Shown here one piece after another: positions 11,328-22,860 of a DNA stretch of 64,000 nt (positions within the stretch are counted from its first letter, which is position 1; every line of letters begins with the position of its first letter). The notes under the pieces are model-generated. The model made no database searches, was not told the DNA's origin, and saw only the letters and a program-made list of their open reading frames with translations. The position numbers and the translations under genes were made by a program. This DNA is from Pyrrhosoma nymphula (Eukaryota > Arthropoda > Insecta > Odonata > Coenagrionidae), in NCBI GenBank assembly GCA_963573305.1, contig OY754329.1, positions 78,516,576 through 78,580,575 of the forward strand, read 5' to 3'.

Positions 11328-11505
11328 TGTAACGTATGATATGAATTGTGTTGTTGATGCTGGGTTGCTGGGGAGTTGTTGATGAAAAGAAAAAGGGGGG
11401 ATTGTTGGGGAGAATTGGATTTGGAGAGGATGCTGGATGCATCAAGGAACATTGTAATGGAAAGAATAAAGAGTTTTCTAACGAAAATGAACGTCTGACG
11501 TTACA
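11328..11505 (+). repeat. TRIM right LTR (178 bp)
   Basis: Direct copy of 10569-10741 with a few substitutions and small insertions. Followed by the ACCT target duplication. Confidence 0.8.
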
Positions 11506-11509
11506 ACCT

Positions 11510-12735
11510 ATTAATGCTTGCGGTTGAAAAATGTACGTATAAATATGGGTTATTAGCATTTGAGTTTGTTGGAAAACCTGCCTGCAAGCGGCAGACTGAG
11601 CCCGAAATTACCATGGCTATGTTACCAAAGCATGTTAAAGAAAAATACCGAACTGACTCTCTCTCTCTATCAATAGAGTACTACACATAGTACACATGGC
11701 CATGTAAGGAAGTAGACTAGGGAAAGGTTGGTGCATTCCTTACATCGTGAATTAGGCCATAATGACGGAAAAATCAAGATAAATATATGATAAAAATATG
11801 GATTTTAAGAATGAAAGAAGAAAATTACACAACAAGAATTATATACGAATCATATGAAAACAAACCAAGTTGAACACATTAGAAGGAGCATAAGGGTAGT
11901 TTCACATGTTTCCGGTGAAAAAAATGCATGTAACAAAGAGAAGAGGACATAAATATCTTTCTGAAAGAACTAGCATCAACTATGAAAAACTTTAAATAAA
12001 ATAAAATATATTAAAAGCCGGGTAAAAACCGGAAGACATTCCTAGAGATATAAAATCTGTAATCTGAAATGCTAATCAATTACGCGGTTGAAAATTACTT
12101 AAAGTTTAGCCAGTCTCTGAGAAAATGTAGCAACAGACGTTACTTGAAGCAATATTTAATTAAGAACTTAATGGGGTTTTATTATCCGCGTAAACTGAAG
12201 GAGCAAGGCTTGTGAGGAAATTGAAAAAGAAAAAAATATTTAGAGAAATAAATATTCATCTAATTTTCAGTAAAGCTTAATTAAATTAAGTTCCAAGAGT
12301 TAGTATCGTTGTACTGCCAACAAAATTCTGGGAGAATTACTTCAGCGAATAAAGACACAATTTATATCTTAGACCAAAGATCTCAGAAGCCCTCGAAAAT
12401 TTTCTCTCACATAAGTCTTCCAGTTATTATTTTAAATGAACCCTTTATTATCTGAATTATCAATAGGTTGGCGACTGCCATGGATGCGTTCAAAATTCAA
12501 TTTAATAAATTAAGTTGAAATGAATTACATGCCAGTGGTACATACCTTTATGCTCGATACTCCATAATGACACCGACATTACAAATGAAATATACCGTTT
12601 AATATCCATGAGACTGGATAGTTGGATCCACCTTAACTACTCCTATATGCTGTCTATTCAATATAACGGCTAAAGTAAAATATTTTATAGATAAAGGTAC
12701 CCTAAGACCCATTATGACCTAAATGGTGAAAATTC
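11510..12735. other. AT-rich stretch, short CT repeat only
   Basis: A (CT)n run lies near 11659-11669. No gene or element edges were recognised. Confidence 0.4.
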
Positions 12736-12965
12736 GATAGGACACAGCAAGAACAGGAAGGTCACGAGATACTAGTGAAATGAAAGTGATAAAACAAATC
12801 ACGGGTAATACCTATACATTACTGGACAGAGGACGGAGCGCAAACTTGATAAAAGCTTACAAAGTAGAAAACATGAAAAAATGCACCTTGAAAATAAAAT
12901 GGACGATACGTGGTTGTTGAGATAACACTCAATCTGACTATGCAACCATAGCAATGTGTGGAATA
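12736..12965 (+). pseudogene. LINE reverse transcriptase C-terminal remnant
   Basis: The frame reads SEMKVIKQITGNTYTLLDRG, then RSANLIKAYKVENM and LKIKW. This matches the well-known non-LTR retrotransposon C-terminal pattern 'EM(R/K)(F/Y)LR...G.T..DR.RN..IR..L.V', which lies downstream of the YADD domain. Upstream and downstream the frame is broken, and no 3' tail was seen. It resembles the copy at 31740-32020 in layout, so both may come from one family. Confidence 0.5.
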
Positions 12966-15354
12966 ATGCGGGAAATGCTATAAAAGATATTTCTTCCTAG
13001 ACTACAATGACCTATGTACTAAGAGCGTTTTACGCCATTGCTTATCATTCAATTAATTCTATCGTTAAAAGTATAGAGTGCTATTAAAATGAATATTAAG
13101 AATGACTGAAAAGGAATCACAGGATATTGCCAGCCACGAATATCAAGTGGAATGTGTAAGAGTATGAGACAATAACTTTGGACTAAATTTTATTGAAGCT
13201 GTGCTTTCTGCAATTAAAAAGTGGTGTGAAATGGCTCTATAACCACCAATTAACGAAGAGGATAACTGCAAGATAACTGCAAGGTATCTGAAGGCCGTAC
13301 GGCACACTGACATAAGTATCTGCATCATGAGGTTATAGCCTAACACCATAATTACTACGTTAGGTCTGAGCCCAATAGAAATATTGTCATGCTTTTACTA
13401 TACATATTTTATTATTCATCATGTATATCTTGATGTATATAGAACAGAGTGTCACCTTATATGCCTTTCAACTTCAACGCACCACTTTCACCGTATAAGC
13501 CCAATTGAAAAAGCAAATCGTATGTTATTTTTCAAAATAGGCGTATCTCAATCTTTACAGAGGTGAGCCTACTCCCAGCTCCCAGAGTGCACACTTAAAA
13601 TGAGTGGGAAAAACAATAGAATAAATCTAAAAATTTGACACAATTTTTTCCACAAATCGTAAACTCTACCAAACTCTATTTTAAAACCGCTCCACTACAA
13701 TTACACCTTTACTCTAAAAACTACCACACTACCAAATTTCTGCGAATTAGAAACTGAGGTATAAATGTTTGCAATATTGAAACGAAAATTTCAATCAAGG
13801 ATAAACAAAAGTGAGTCTCACATTTTTGTGACCACTTGAGGTAAAAGTTGATGCTTTCTGGCATGCCACATCATCCCCTAGCAACATTTATTTACAAATG
13901 AAAGTTGTACTCTGGCCATTTTCAGTATTAAAGTTGTATTGTCTCCGGCAAACCCGCTCCGCCCGTAGGTATATATGTATCCAGTGGGATATCTAAAAAT
14001 TTTTCGTCCCTCATTTGTCTTCTTGCATTACTGTTGAATACAATTACAATTATAAGTACAACGTATAAAATACAAGCTTCTATCCGCCCCTAGATATCGC
14101 TTGATGCAATCCAAACTACGGTACAGCGTTAGACTCAAATGATGCGCAACGGCCTATCATGTAGAATCAGTACCATGCATTCTGTATTCCCTCCACGTTT
14201 CGTTGTCCTTCGATGCCGACAGTTTATCCAGCTATCCTGCTATTATCTTCAGTACTAAGTGCTTCTGACCTGAAGTCGCCAGCAGGATGGCTCGAGAAAA
14301 AGTCGTCATCAATGGACAACGCAGCCCTGGGGGAATCCAGAAATCAATTCGTCACGATTTACAAATTAATCATAATGAATCATTAATGTGAAATGGCAAT
14401 ATCATCCTACTAAATATGTCTTTCTCAGCAAATGTGCAGTCTTGTTGTCCTTCAGTATGATTAAAAGCTTAAACGAAATTACGGAAGAGATTCCACGGAA
14501 CAGTAAAAATAAAAAACTAAACCGGAAAAACGTTATCACAGCAGCGGATTCGTCATAAAATTGGCAGACTCAGGCGAGATAAAGTGGATGGCTTCCAAGT
14601 TATATACATAAAATGGCACCTTTCTACGAAACTCGTTGAAACAATAAATTTTTCCGTAGAAGTGCAAGTTTAATTTAATAAAAACTATTCTACCTGTCGC
14701 ATGAATGCAAATATCTCCATTCCAGTAGGTTTTAATGAATCTTTGACGATTCTGCAAATCAGTAGCACTCATATCACATGTCCAAACATTTGCGTTTTCA
14801 GTATGTGAATCACTGTGAGGAAAAAGTTTTATTTCATCCTCATCCGCCGATAGACATCGTTGGTTGAAAGTTAGGCTGATACATGACTAGTAAATGTGAC
14901 CACCATACTGATCAATACTTTACGAAGTGAAAGAGAGCTGCCAAATCTCAGATTTAGGCGTTCTTCGTTCTCTTTCTTTGCACGTTTCCTCCTTTGGCTC
15001 TTCTTCACTCTTCCCATCTCCAATGCCAAATACACCTAAACGAACTGCCAGTGTTTTTTTTTTACTTCAAACCCAACGTCCAACAGGGTTTTTGGTTCGG
15101 AGGCTTTCTCACTCATCACAGAGAGAGACAGTGAGACAGACGAAAAGAAACGCAAAGGAGAACGAGATTGCCTCGAGAAGCTCCCACACGCTTGTGATGC
15201 GTCCCTTTACAAAGACTTAAGGATTTTGGAAAGAGGGTGGGCACTCGTATTTCACACCCTCGGGCACGAAAACTCTCCCTGAAAAAGTTTTCGCACCCTT
15301 AAAATCCCCCAATTTGGCTCCTCGAACATCCCCTCAGCATCCACACTAACAGGG
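12966..15354. other. No gene recognised; pyrimidine-rich right part
   Basis: Short frames only. From about 14930 the composition becomes rich in C, T and short purine runs. No coding family, splice pair or repeat edge is supported. Confidence 0.4.
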
Positions 15355-15373
15355 TATATATATATATATATAT
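15355..15373. repeat. (TA)n microsatellite
   Basis: Uninterrupted TA dinucleotides between GGG and CCC. Confidence 0.95.
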
Positions 15374-15564
15374 CCCTTTTTGCCACTTTCCCTTTGCTCC
15401 TAACCAAAGCCGCTCCGACCTCCATCCTTACATTTCTTCGCCTGAGGCCCGGAAGCAGTCCTCACGGCCTCCAGCACACTTCCCTGCCTACCTCACCTCT
15501 TGCTCATTCTTTTGTGGAGTTTTTTTTCGATTTCCATGTTGCTCTCTGTATAAGGTGAAAACCC

Positions 15565-15655
15565 AGCCGTACATCTACATACTACACTGCAATCCACCCC
15601 AGGGGCGTGTGACAGGGGGTATTGAAAGACACCAGCCGTGCAAAGGGAGGAACTA
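15565..15655 (-). repeat. Dispersed repeat fragment (CTACATACTAC family)
   Basis: Contains ACATCTACATACTACACTGC followed by a GGGGCGTG-(A/T)GA-CAG stretch and CACCAGCCGTGCAAAGG. The second half resembles 22755-22845, and the first half resembles 17346-17400. Such CTACATCTACATACTAC strings are common at the ends of arthropod retroposons; the exact family is not known to me. Confidence 0.4.
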
Positions 15656-17345
15656 GGAAAAAGGAAAGGGAATGGGACAAAGGGTAGTGTCTCTCTGTGT
15701 CGTTCTGTTCTTGTTATTTTCACTAGTGGTCAGTAGAAAGAAGGAATTTTTGTACCAGTAAGTTTGGCAGTGCAACTCTCCCCTTTTTTGTCTCTTCTCT
15801 CAGTTCTAGAAATATAGGTCGGAGTTAAAAAAATATCCTCCGTGCCGTCCTGACCAAGGGTCTGACGAAATTGCGATCTCTCGTATGGATTACTACTAGC
15901 GCAAATTATTTCATGCGCAAATGGAAAAATAAGAGTGCGTGAAATAGAAAAAGATTCTATGCATTAGTAATAAACCTTGTTTTTAGTGAAAAATGCAGTA
16001 ACTATTCCTTTAGTTGCAAAATAAATTTTATCAGCGTTTATTTCAACTTCGTGTGGGACCACATTAGACATCGTCATCGTAAGTAAACGAGGAAAATGGC
16101 CGAGTAAGTGTTCTAAAAAGACGCCAATAAAGGGACTGAACAGAAGTATTGCGTTGCAAGCTGGTGCCAGAATGTTTCCGGATTCAGAATTGATTATAAA
16201 ATTACCTTTTTAAGTTTCCCCTAAGAAATAAATAGGTAATTTCCTACTTAAATCTGCCAGATATTCAATTAAAGAGTGCATGTCGTGCTGTTGCCCTATG
16301 GAAATCTATGGATCCCAAGCTTCGATCTATGGGATAGAGGACCAAGAAAGGAAGATGAGCATGAGCCTTCGAAATTTGGTGCTAAATAGGAATGCTAAGT
16401 TCAATTGGAAGGGCAAAGAGAGAATCAAGGAGGTAGACAGAAAATCCGACGAAGAAGGGACTCTTATGAAGCCACATATGCAAAACAGGAACCCCCTAGA
16501 AGGGGCACACCGCGTTCACTGAATCGACTGAAAATTATAGCAGACCGTTTGACAACGAATTCACTAAAATATCGTTACTGGAGGATAAACCTCCAAGGAA
16601 AGTCGAGGCAGACCAAGAAATAAATTCTCCACCAGCGATTTCCAAATTTTTCCTCGTGGTAAAACCCTGTTAGTAGATAATACTTTACACCACGCCACAT
16701 CACTAATGCTAATTATAAAATAGAGGTTAGGTTGCAGCAAAGGAGATTTATTTTCAAGAAATATATTGGTGATAAAGAGTTCACTCACCTCAAAGATTTT
16801 TACTCGACGAGACGAGAGTGATTCTTAACTATCTGCCTCTGACTGTTAATTATTTAATGATCGTCTACGGTAGAAAAGATCATGAGAGTAAAATTAGGGA
16901 CGTTGACTGTAGAACGGACAGGTTGAAAATGTCATTTTTCCAGCGAACGAAAAGAGAGACCATAATAGCGGGCACTGTGATATGATATTAATTTAGTTTT
17001 TTCGATAGGCAGCAGCGTAGCTAATTATTGGATTTGATTTCTAATACTTGCATAATAATCTGCTATATAGCACTAACGTCTCGCGTGCTTCCTGTGTAAC
17101 TCTTGTATTTATGTGCGTTTATTTAGTTGCAAAATAGATCATTACTCATTGTTTTCTAATATATTGGTGGCATTCGGCCAATTGTATTTCGGTGTTGCAT
17201 TATTTGGTCACGTTTTTATCCTACATTTCCACAGTGAAAAAAATTGGCTGTATTTAAATAAGCATCTTAAAGAAATTAAAAGAAGGCTTTAATATTTTTC
17301 CAAGATAAGGTACACAGCGTTGAATACTGTGCTCTTGAACTCATA
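15656..17345. other. No gene supported; unassigned open frames
   Basis: Two overlapping plus-strand frames (16280-16522 and 16405-16623) are Arg/Lys-rich and contain a GKSRQTKK end, faintly like a LINE tail region, but nothing decisive. A Kozak-like ATG at 16096 followed by a GTAAGTG was considered as a first exon and not accepted. Confidence 0.3.
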
Positions 17346-17400
17346 ATCATCTACATCTACATCTACATACTACCCCGCAAGCCGCCTCAATCATAGGTGG
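17346..17400 (-). repeat. Dispersed repeat fragment with CATCTA tail
   Basis: Starts with a short CATCTA tandem (about three units) followed by CATACTACCCCGCAAGCCGCC. The layout suggests a minus-strand retroposon 3' end with a simple-repeat tail, related to 15565-15655. Confidence 0.42.
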
Positions 17401-18139
17401 TAGGTAGTTAGTCATAAAAGTGCAGTTTTACAATAGCCTTGATCGTGATGAGTATTTATCAGTGGTTTTAAATCGTACAAAATAATCGTAAAATTAAACG
17501 AGAAGTTGGAGTTGGAGACATTTTATAAGCAGGAAATGATTTTTCTCTGTCTTAAATTTGATAATGCACAATTTTTAACCTCTATTGGAGCAGTTTGCAT
17601 CAAAAACTATAATTAGCGAATAAAATACTGACGAGTAAAGTACATTATGGACGCTTTGGAAATATTGTTCATTTATCATGAAACTTTGAGAACCTTATTT
17701 AAAATAAATGCATTACTTGGAAGGGTTCAAGTGGAAGGGTTTAGATCCTACTTCTATGGATGGTTAATTTTATCTTTTGCTCACCTAGCCAACAAAATTT
17801 TCGATGTTCCATGCTCCTCTTATATCGTCGTTTCTTTAATGGTCTGCCAAAGTTTATCCTAAAATTCTACGGAGTACTCTGATCCCTGTTTTCTCTATCA
17901 GCCGCTTCATTTTTAAGGTTTCCCTGTATTTTTTCAGCTGTGCTTGTGATAATACTTCTAATTGAAGCTATATAAATAATTGCTTTTGTTTGTAATACAA
18001 TGTTTGTTTTTCCTGAGGGTGTCGTTCAGGGAGCTTTTATGCTTTATTGATTTGTCATTGAATTTCGTGTTCAATGTATTTCAAATCATTTAATACTTTT
18101 TTGGCAGTGGTATTAAAGAAATGCATTAGACTTTGAATA
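17401..18139. other. AT-rich stretch, nothing recognised
   Basis: No coding family or repeat edges supported. Confidence 0.4.
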
Positions 18140-18640
18140 TTAACTTAGTTTAATTTATAAGCAATATACACGCAATTTATAGCCAATTTATACGACGTCA
18201 TCAGCATTTCATATCATACAATCTCAAATTTATTTTTTCCCCATTTCATACCTTATGCCGGTGAGTACCTTTTTCATGGTTTCATCCACGATATTGTTGA
18301 AGAGTAATGGACATAAGTAATTGCTCTGTCTAATGCCCCTCACAACTAGAGTTGTTTCAGATAATCCATTTTTTTACTTTGTATTTTATTATTTTCATAG
18401 ATGCTCGTTATGGTCTCTATTAAATTTGTTGGTTGCATGTTGCATATGGAGATTCTTTACACATGGAAAAATTACGGTCAACCGACTAATTTTATGTATT
18501 ATGCAAACGAGAGAAAACGTTATGCGTTTGACGGTCATCTTCATTATCGGCGAAATGTTCGGCGTCATCAGCAATTACATTCTTAATGTAATATTGCCGT
18601 AAATTATGTCCGCTGCGGGTGAGTACTTTTATTTTTTATT
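18140..18640 (-). pseudogene. LINE reverse transcriptase remnants, two overlapping pieces
   Basis: On the minus strand, 18360-18270 reads as TTLVVRGIRQSNYLCPLLFN followed by VDETMKKVLTGIRYEMGK. This is the RT palm motif '(G)(V/I)RQG..LSP.LFN' with R for G and Y for the usual residue. Further along (about 18205) an NADDVV string corresponds to the catalytic (Y/F)ADD box. A second piece at 18640-18480 again has a KVLT-like start and then NVIADDAEHFADNEDD, so the catalytic region occurs twice, in an order that a single copy cannot explain. Frames are broken by stops. Two decayed copies or a local duplication are likely. The GTGAGTAC strings at 18260 and 18617 are part of this homologous stretch, not splice donors. 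Confidence 0.48.
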
Positions 18641-20286
18641 TCATCCTGATGTGCTATGTATCATGCATATCTAATGAAATTGTATTGGTTTTCACGGCGG
18701 AAGTGTGATCTCCTGAGATAATAAATTCTTCTTCTCTTCTCTTCCGGTTCCTTGCAATTCTTCTTCCAAACTTCTTTCCTGGCATTTCGTTCTTTCCTTT
18801 TACCTCCGTTTCCCTCTATAGTCTTCTACCCATGCTCTCTCATTCACCATTTACCCGACTCCTTCGCCAGTGGCAGAGGATACCTTTTCCAACGTTTTAC
18901 AAAGTGCCCTCCATTCCTGCTGCCTCCCTTAGGGGACGTGCACTTGACATGGGCTTTTTAGGGTAAGGGGAGGAAAAGTTTCGAATGTTTAATGCATCGA
19001 TTACGACAAGAGGGACGGAAGTAGGTTGATACACATGTCTTAAGGAAGTTTCGGTTGACTTGAGAATTAAGTGCTTGCCCGAAGAAAAGTTGGTGACATC
19101 ATTCTAAAAATGGGGCTCATTCTTTTTAATACCCCTCCAAATGGCAATAAATCACAGCGGCCTATTTTCCTCTCTCAAGGGTTCGATTCCTACCTCCCAA
19201 AGATCGTAAATCACAAAGTGATTAACATTTTCTTCAAGAAAGCCACTCAAGTTAAACGCGAACGAAGCTTCACTCGTTAATTTAGAGGACATACATTCTT
19301 AAATGGTGGTTTTGTAATTGATTGAGTGCGCTATAATTGGGAACCTTTTACATGAAACAACAATGAGTGAAATTCCTCATGGTAAAGTTTGTCTTTCAAA
19401 GATGGAGTAATTTAAAATTTGAGGAATGAATAACTGTACCGTGACACTACCTGCCTGGTAGCTGCATGACGATATTAACGATGAAACATAACATAGCTTA
19501 ACATTATACGAGTAATATGACTACCTGTAATTTGCTTGTATTCATTTGAAAAAGAGGGTTAAATTTTCCAGTTATTTAAAAAAAAATTTTCTTTAGTGAT
19601 TTCCATTTTAAACTCACCACACTTTAACATTCTTGTTAAACATGTCAAGGAATGTGACCCAGTCACGTGCATGGGTGTCAAATAAAGATGCGTTGCACGA
19701 TAATTCACTAGAAATCATCATTTAACTAGACCAACATTGGATTTCGGAGGTTTCGGACACTTTAAATAGATGCTTGTACAAGCAGGCCATCGTGTTCATA
19801 TCGAATGGACAAGCTTTGAAATTTCCACAAATGTTTGTTATACTGGCGTTAGTAAGACAACAGTTTACAGAAATTACGAAGTTTGTCGAATGGATATCCA
19901 TCGTTTCCACTAAGTCAGTCTTGAAACCAAGAGGCCATCTTTGCTAAAGGCGAATATCATAGTGGACATACACGCACTGCTGATTTAATTGGTGGAAAGC
20001 TGGAGCCGGAGAGAATAGAGGCTTTCAAAACTTGGTGCTGTTGGAGGATGCTTAAGATGGAGTGGACGGATAGGATCACAAGGTAGAGTGGAGAGCTGCA
20101 GTCAATCAATCTTGATCAAAGATGTTTTAATACTCTGTTTTCATGGGAATGTATTCATCGCCCATATTTATTATAAAAATATCATTATCGTATTTCTATG
20201 GAATACTCTTTGAATAAGCTGCATCTTGGTAAGGGAACAACATTACCTACATAACTGTAGCACCGAGAGAACCCTTCTGAAAATGT
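18641..20286. other. No gene recognised
   Basis: Includes a pyrimidine-rich patch (18730-18900) and an isolated B-box-like GGGTTCGATTCC near 19180 without an A box. Nothing else supported. Confidence 0.35.
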
Positions 20287-20441
20287 CTCAGATTTTATTT
20301 TACTACGACCAGCATTCGTCAAGCATTCAACATCATCAGGTACAGATTAAAATTAAAGAAAATTTGACCCATCAAATGGCAATTCACCTGATGATGCCAA
20401 CTATTCGACAAAAGCTGGTGGTCGTAAAATAAAACCTGAGG
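20287..20441. repeat. Fold-back repeat with CTGATGA cores
   Basis: Arms of about 54 bp (20287-20340 and 20387-20441) are imperfect reverse complements around a 46-bp AT-rich loop. Both arms end inward in CCTGATGATG (20388-20394 on the plus strand, and the mirrored copy at 20331-20339), the hammerhead C3-A9 box. The matching GAAAC box is degenerate (GACAAAAG and GACGAATG). Confidence 0.6.
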
Positions 20442-21899
20442 AAGTTACAAAGTTTTATCTTGGTGTTACATTATGAAATTCCACAAAGTTGAGCCGGACA
20501 CCGTTTTATTTTCCTTTATAATTCAATAAAGTTTGCCTCATTACAAAGAAAAATAGTTTATCTTTCTAATGATACTAATAAAGCAGCCACTCATTTCACT
20601 ACCTAACGACATTTTAATGAAAGGATAGAAAAGTTTTTCCATGCCCTACGGCTGTACGGCCCAGTGAGATATTATTACAAATATGAGCTTATTCCGACAA
20701 AGAAGTTGCATCAGCATTTTAACGACGTCTAGATTGCGATTTCTTATTCGAGAAGGAAATGTATTTCACGTCGAACTTCGATTCACAAAATCACTAAATG
20801 GGTGTTTCTCAGCATATGGTTGAAACAAAAAAAGTCAGGTTCATACTTCAAATAGGCGTATTTAGATAAATATTTTAAAAGTTCAGGAACAAACAGTTTC
20901 AGAAAAATTCATATTACGATATTTACTTGACGCTTCTCACATCTGCTCAATTTTCAAATGAAGTTCAAATATGGATTCAATTAGGACTAGGGAATAATAT
21001 CACCCTAGCCATCATAACGTACATAAGCCTTCTTGACTTAACTGATATCTTTGACTCTTGAAAATTTTATATTTTCTTTAATATTACCTATCCCGTTATC
21101 ACACAATCGTAATGTTTTATTAAGTATTTTGCGTAAGGCTTGAGCGTTAAGTTAAATTGATTATTTCTTCTTAAATTTGCCTTAAGTGATGATGCTACTG
21201 AGTGCGATGTCGAGGAATGGATAAAAGTTTACGCATATAGTTCTCGAATATTTTGTGGTGTACATGACATTTCCTGTGGTATTTGGATTCATTTACATTG
21301 AAATGGCTGTATAAGCTCTAACGCTGTGGTGAACTTTGAAACTGTCAAACGTGTTGTGAATGAGTGCATGTTGAGATCTATTTTCCAAAATCTTATCCAT
21401 TCAAAGGTTTTCAGGAATTTGCCAATGTATCAATAGAATTGCCAACTAGCACTCTCAATAGCATTCATAGCAGTGTTTGCCGGACGTTTTTTGTTTACGA
21501 TACCTTAATGAGCGTTAAAATATATTATGGAAACATTCCTCGAAAAAAATTAAACGTTCAACAATATTTGAGGGTGCACATGAAAAAAAATCCATTTCTA
21601 TATTATTGTAAAGCGTGTAAATAGTGTCTAGTGCAAAGTAAAATAAACAGCAATCCGTGGAAACTTTGGGGAGGTTGCGTGGAATTTCAGGGCTCCATAG
21701 AACTCAGTTGGTTCCGCTGATTAATCGGAAACTAGAAGATGGTGCCCGTTGGATTTCAATGGGAAGAAAGAAATAAAATAATAGCGTTGGATTAATAGAA
21801 TCCTCTTAGTGTGATGGGCATAATGCAAGCACGATGTAGTAGTCATTAACCACACATGAAGAAAATGGTGTGAAAAATATCACAGCTAACATCTCACTG
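20442..21899. other. AT-rich stretch, nothing recognised
   Basis: An 86-codon open frame at 21364-21624 has no recognisable family. No repeats supported. Confidence 0.4.
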
Positions 21900-22340
21900 T
21901 AATTCCGTTTAATTATCATTAAACCTTAGTCATAAGAACCTCGGAAATTAGTCCCCATGTTAGTCCTATTCTGCGGTTCTCAAGTAAATAAACATTTATA
22001 TTGTCGAATTAGTGCAAAATTTTACTGTTTGGGAACAAAAAAACTCAACTTTTAGGAAAAAACGGAGCGTATACGAGAATCAAGTGTATTAATCAAAACT
22101 TGGCCTTTTCAGTCATCCAATAACAAAAATAATTATATAATCTATACCTTCTCAAAATAATATAAAAATCAATAGTATCAAAAATATAAACTCAAGTCTA
22201 TATCATGAGTGCAAGTACTTAAAAAAAACACATTCTCTGAAATCAGAAAAAGGAACCTTTCCACCTAATCCAATGCTTTCCCTATGGGAGTAGAAGTTGA
22301 TTAAATAAGGGCCTACGGTAAGGCCCTTTGGCTCTTGGGA
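21900..22340 (+). repeat. Dispersed repeat copy 1 (pair with 24.9 kb)
   Basis: By eye it aligns in direct orientation with 24890-25240. Shared islands include AATTAGT.CCCAT, a TGCGG followed by AAGTAAATA, TTAGTGCA-like words, GGAAAAAAC, and CAATGCTTT followed by GGTTAAATAAGGG-like text. The copies are strongly diverged and no family is recognised. Confidence 0.45.
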
Positions 22341-22369
22341 CGTTCTAATATACTATATTTTTTCTCCTG

Positions 22370-22860
22370 CGCCCCTAAGGAACATGCGTGTCAAATTATG
22401 TTCGACTCCGTCAAGGGGTTTGGAGGTCGTTACAGCGTTCGAACAAACGGAATTTCAGTTTCATAGATGGAGTTAGTGCAGTGCAAATTGGTGAAAACTC
22501 ATTCACAGCCACACATTCTTGGCGTAGCTTTCAGGATAGGTACACCGTAGATGTAGACACATTGTGTGGCGCCCTGGTGACCAACCACTAAAATGACCGG
22601 CGCAATATGCAGTGGCAATCAGGGCGCCCGATTGACTGCTTGCCCGCCCCTTGAACGTGCAAATATTCTGAGCCAACAGGGCGCATTTCAACCCCGTCAA
22701 AACGTTCGCTTCCGGCCTTAGGAGGCCCTGGGGCTCCGTTTACTCACCTCGCCCCCTCCCACTGACGAAGGGGCGTGAGAGAGGGGTACAGGGAGAGGGG
22801 GTAAGGGGGCATCAAGAGCCCGCTGTACAAAGGTAGGAAGGTCAAATCCATATCAAGTGG
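22370..22860. other. GC-rich island
   Basis: Richer in GC than its flanks. It includes a strong minus-strand donor-like GTGAGTAAAC at about 22737-22746, but no open coding frame with an acceptor was found to pair with it. The right part (22755-22845) resembles the repeat at 15565-15655. Confidence 0.35.

Larger units (their letters stand above)
10569..11505 (+). mobile_element. TRIM (miniature LTR retrotransposon)
   Basis: A 937-bp element has two direct long terminal repeats that begin TGTAACGT and end ACGTTACA. They are flanked by a 4-bp duplication ACCT (10565-10568 and 11506-11509). The interior is only about 590 bp and lacks gag, protease, reverse transcriptase or integrase motifs. A TGG-starting sequence (TGGCGACGAGGATGGGA, 10766-10782) sits 24 bp after the left repeat as a primer-binding-site candidate, and a purine-rich stretch (11316-11327) precedes the right repeat. 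These are the hallmarks of a terminal-repeat retrotransposon in miniature, mobilised in trans. By eye the two repeats differ at under ten places including small indels, so the insertion is fairly young. It lies 55 bp beyond the Transib-like element. Confidence 0.78.

Noticed and set aside
16096..16110. Possible first exon: ATG GCC GA followed by GTAAGTG
   Set aside because: Three codons and a donor match are too easily found by chance, and no following exon was located.
16783..16850. Minus-strand exon candidate with donor GTGAGTGAAC
   Set aside because: All three frames between the nearest acceptor and the donor contain stops.
19175..19192. Isolated B-box-like GGGTTCGATTCC
   Set aside because: No A box at tRNA spacing and no cloverleaf pairing.
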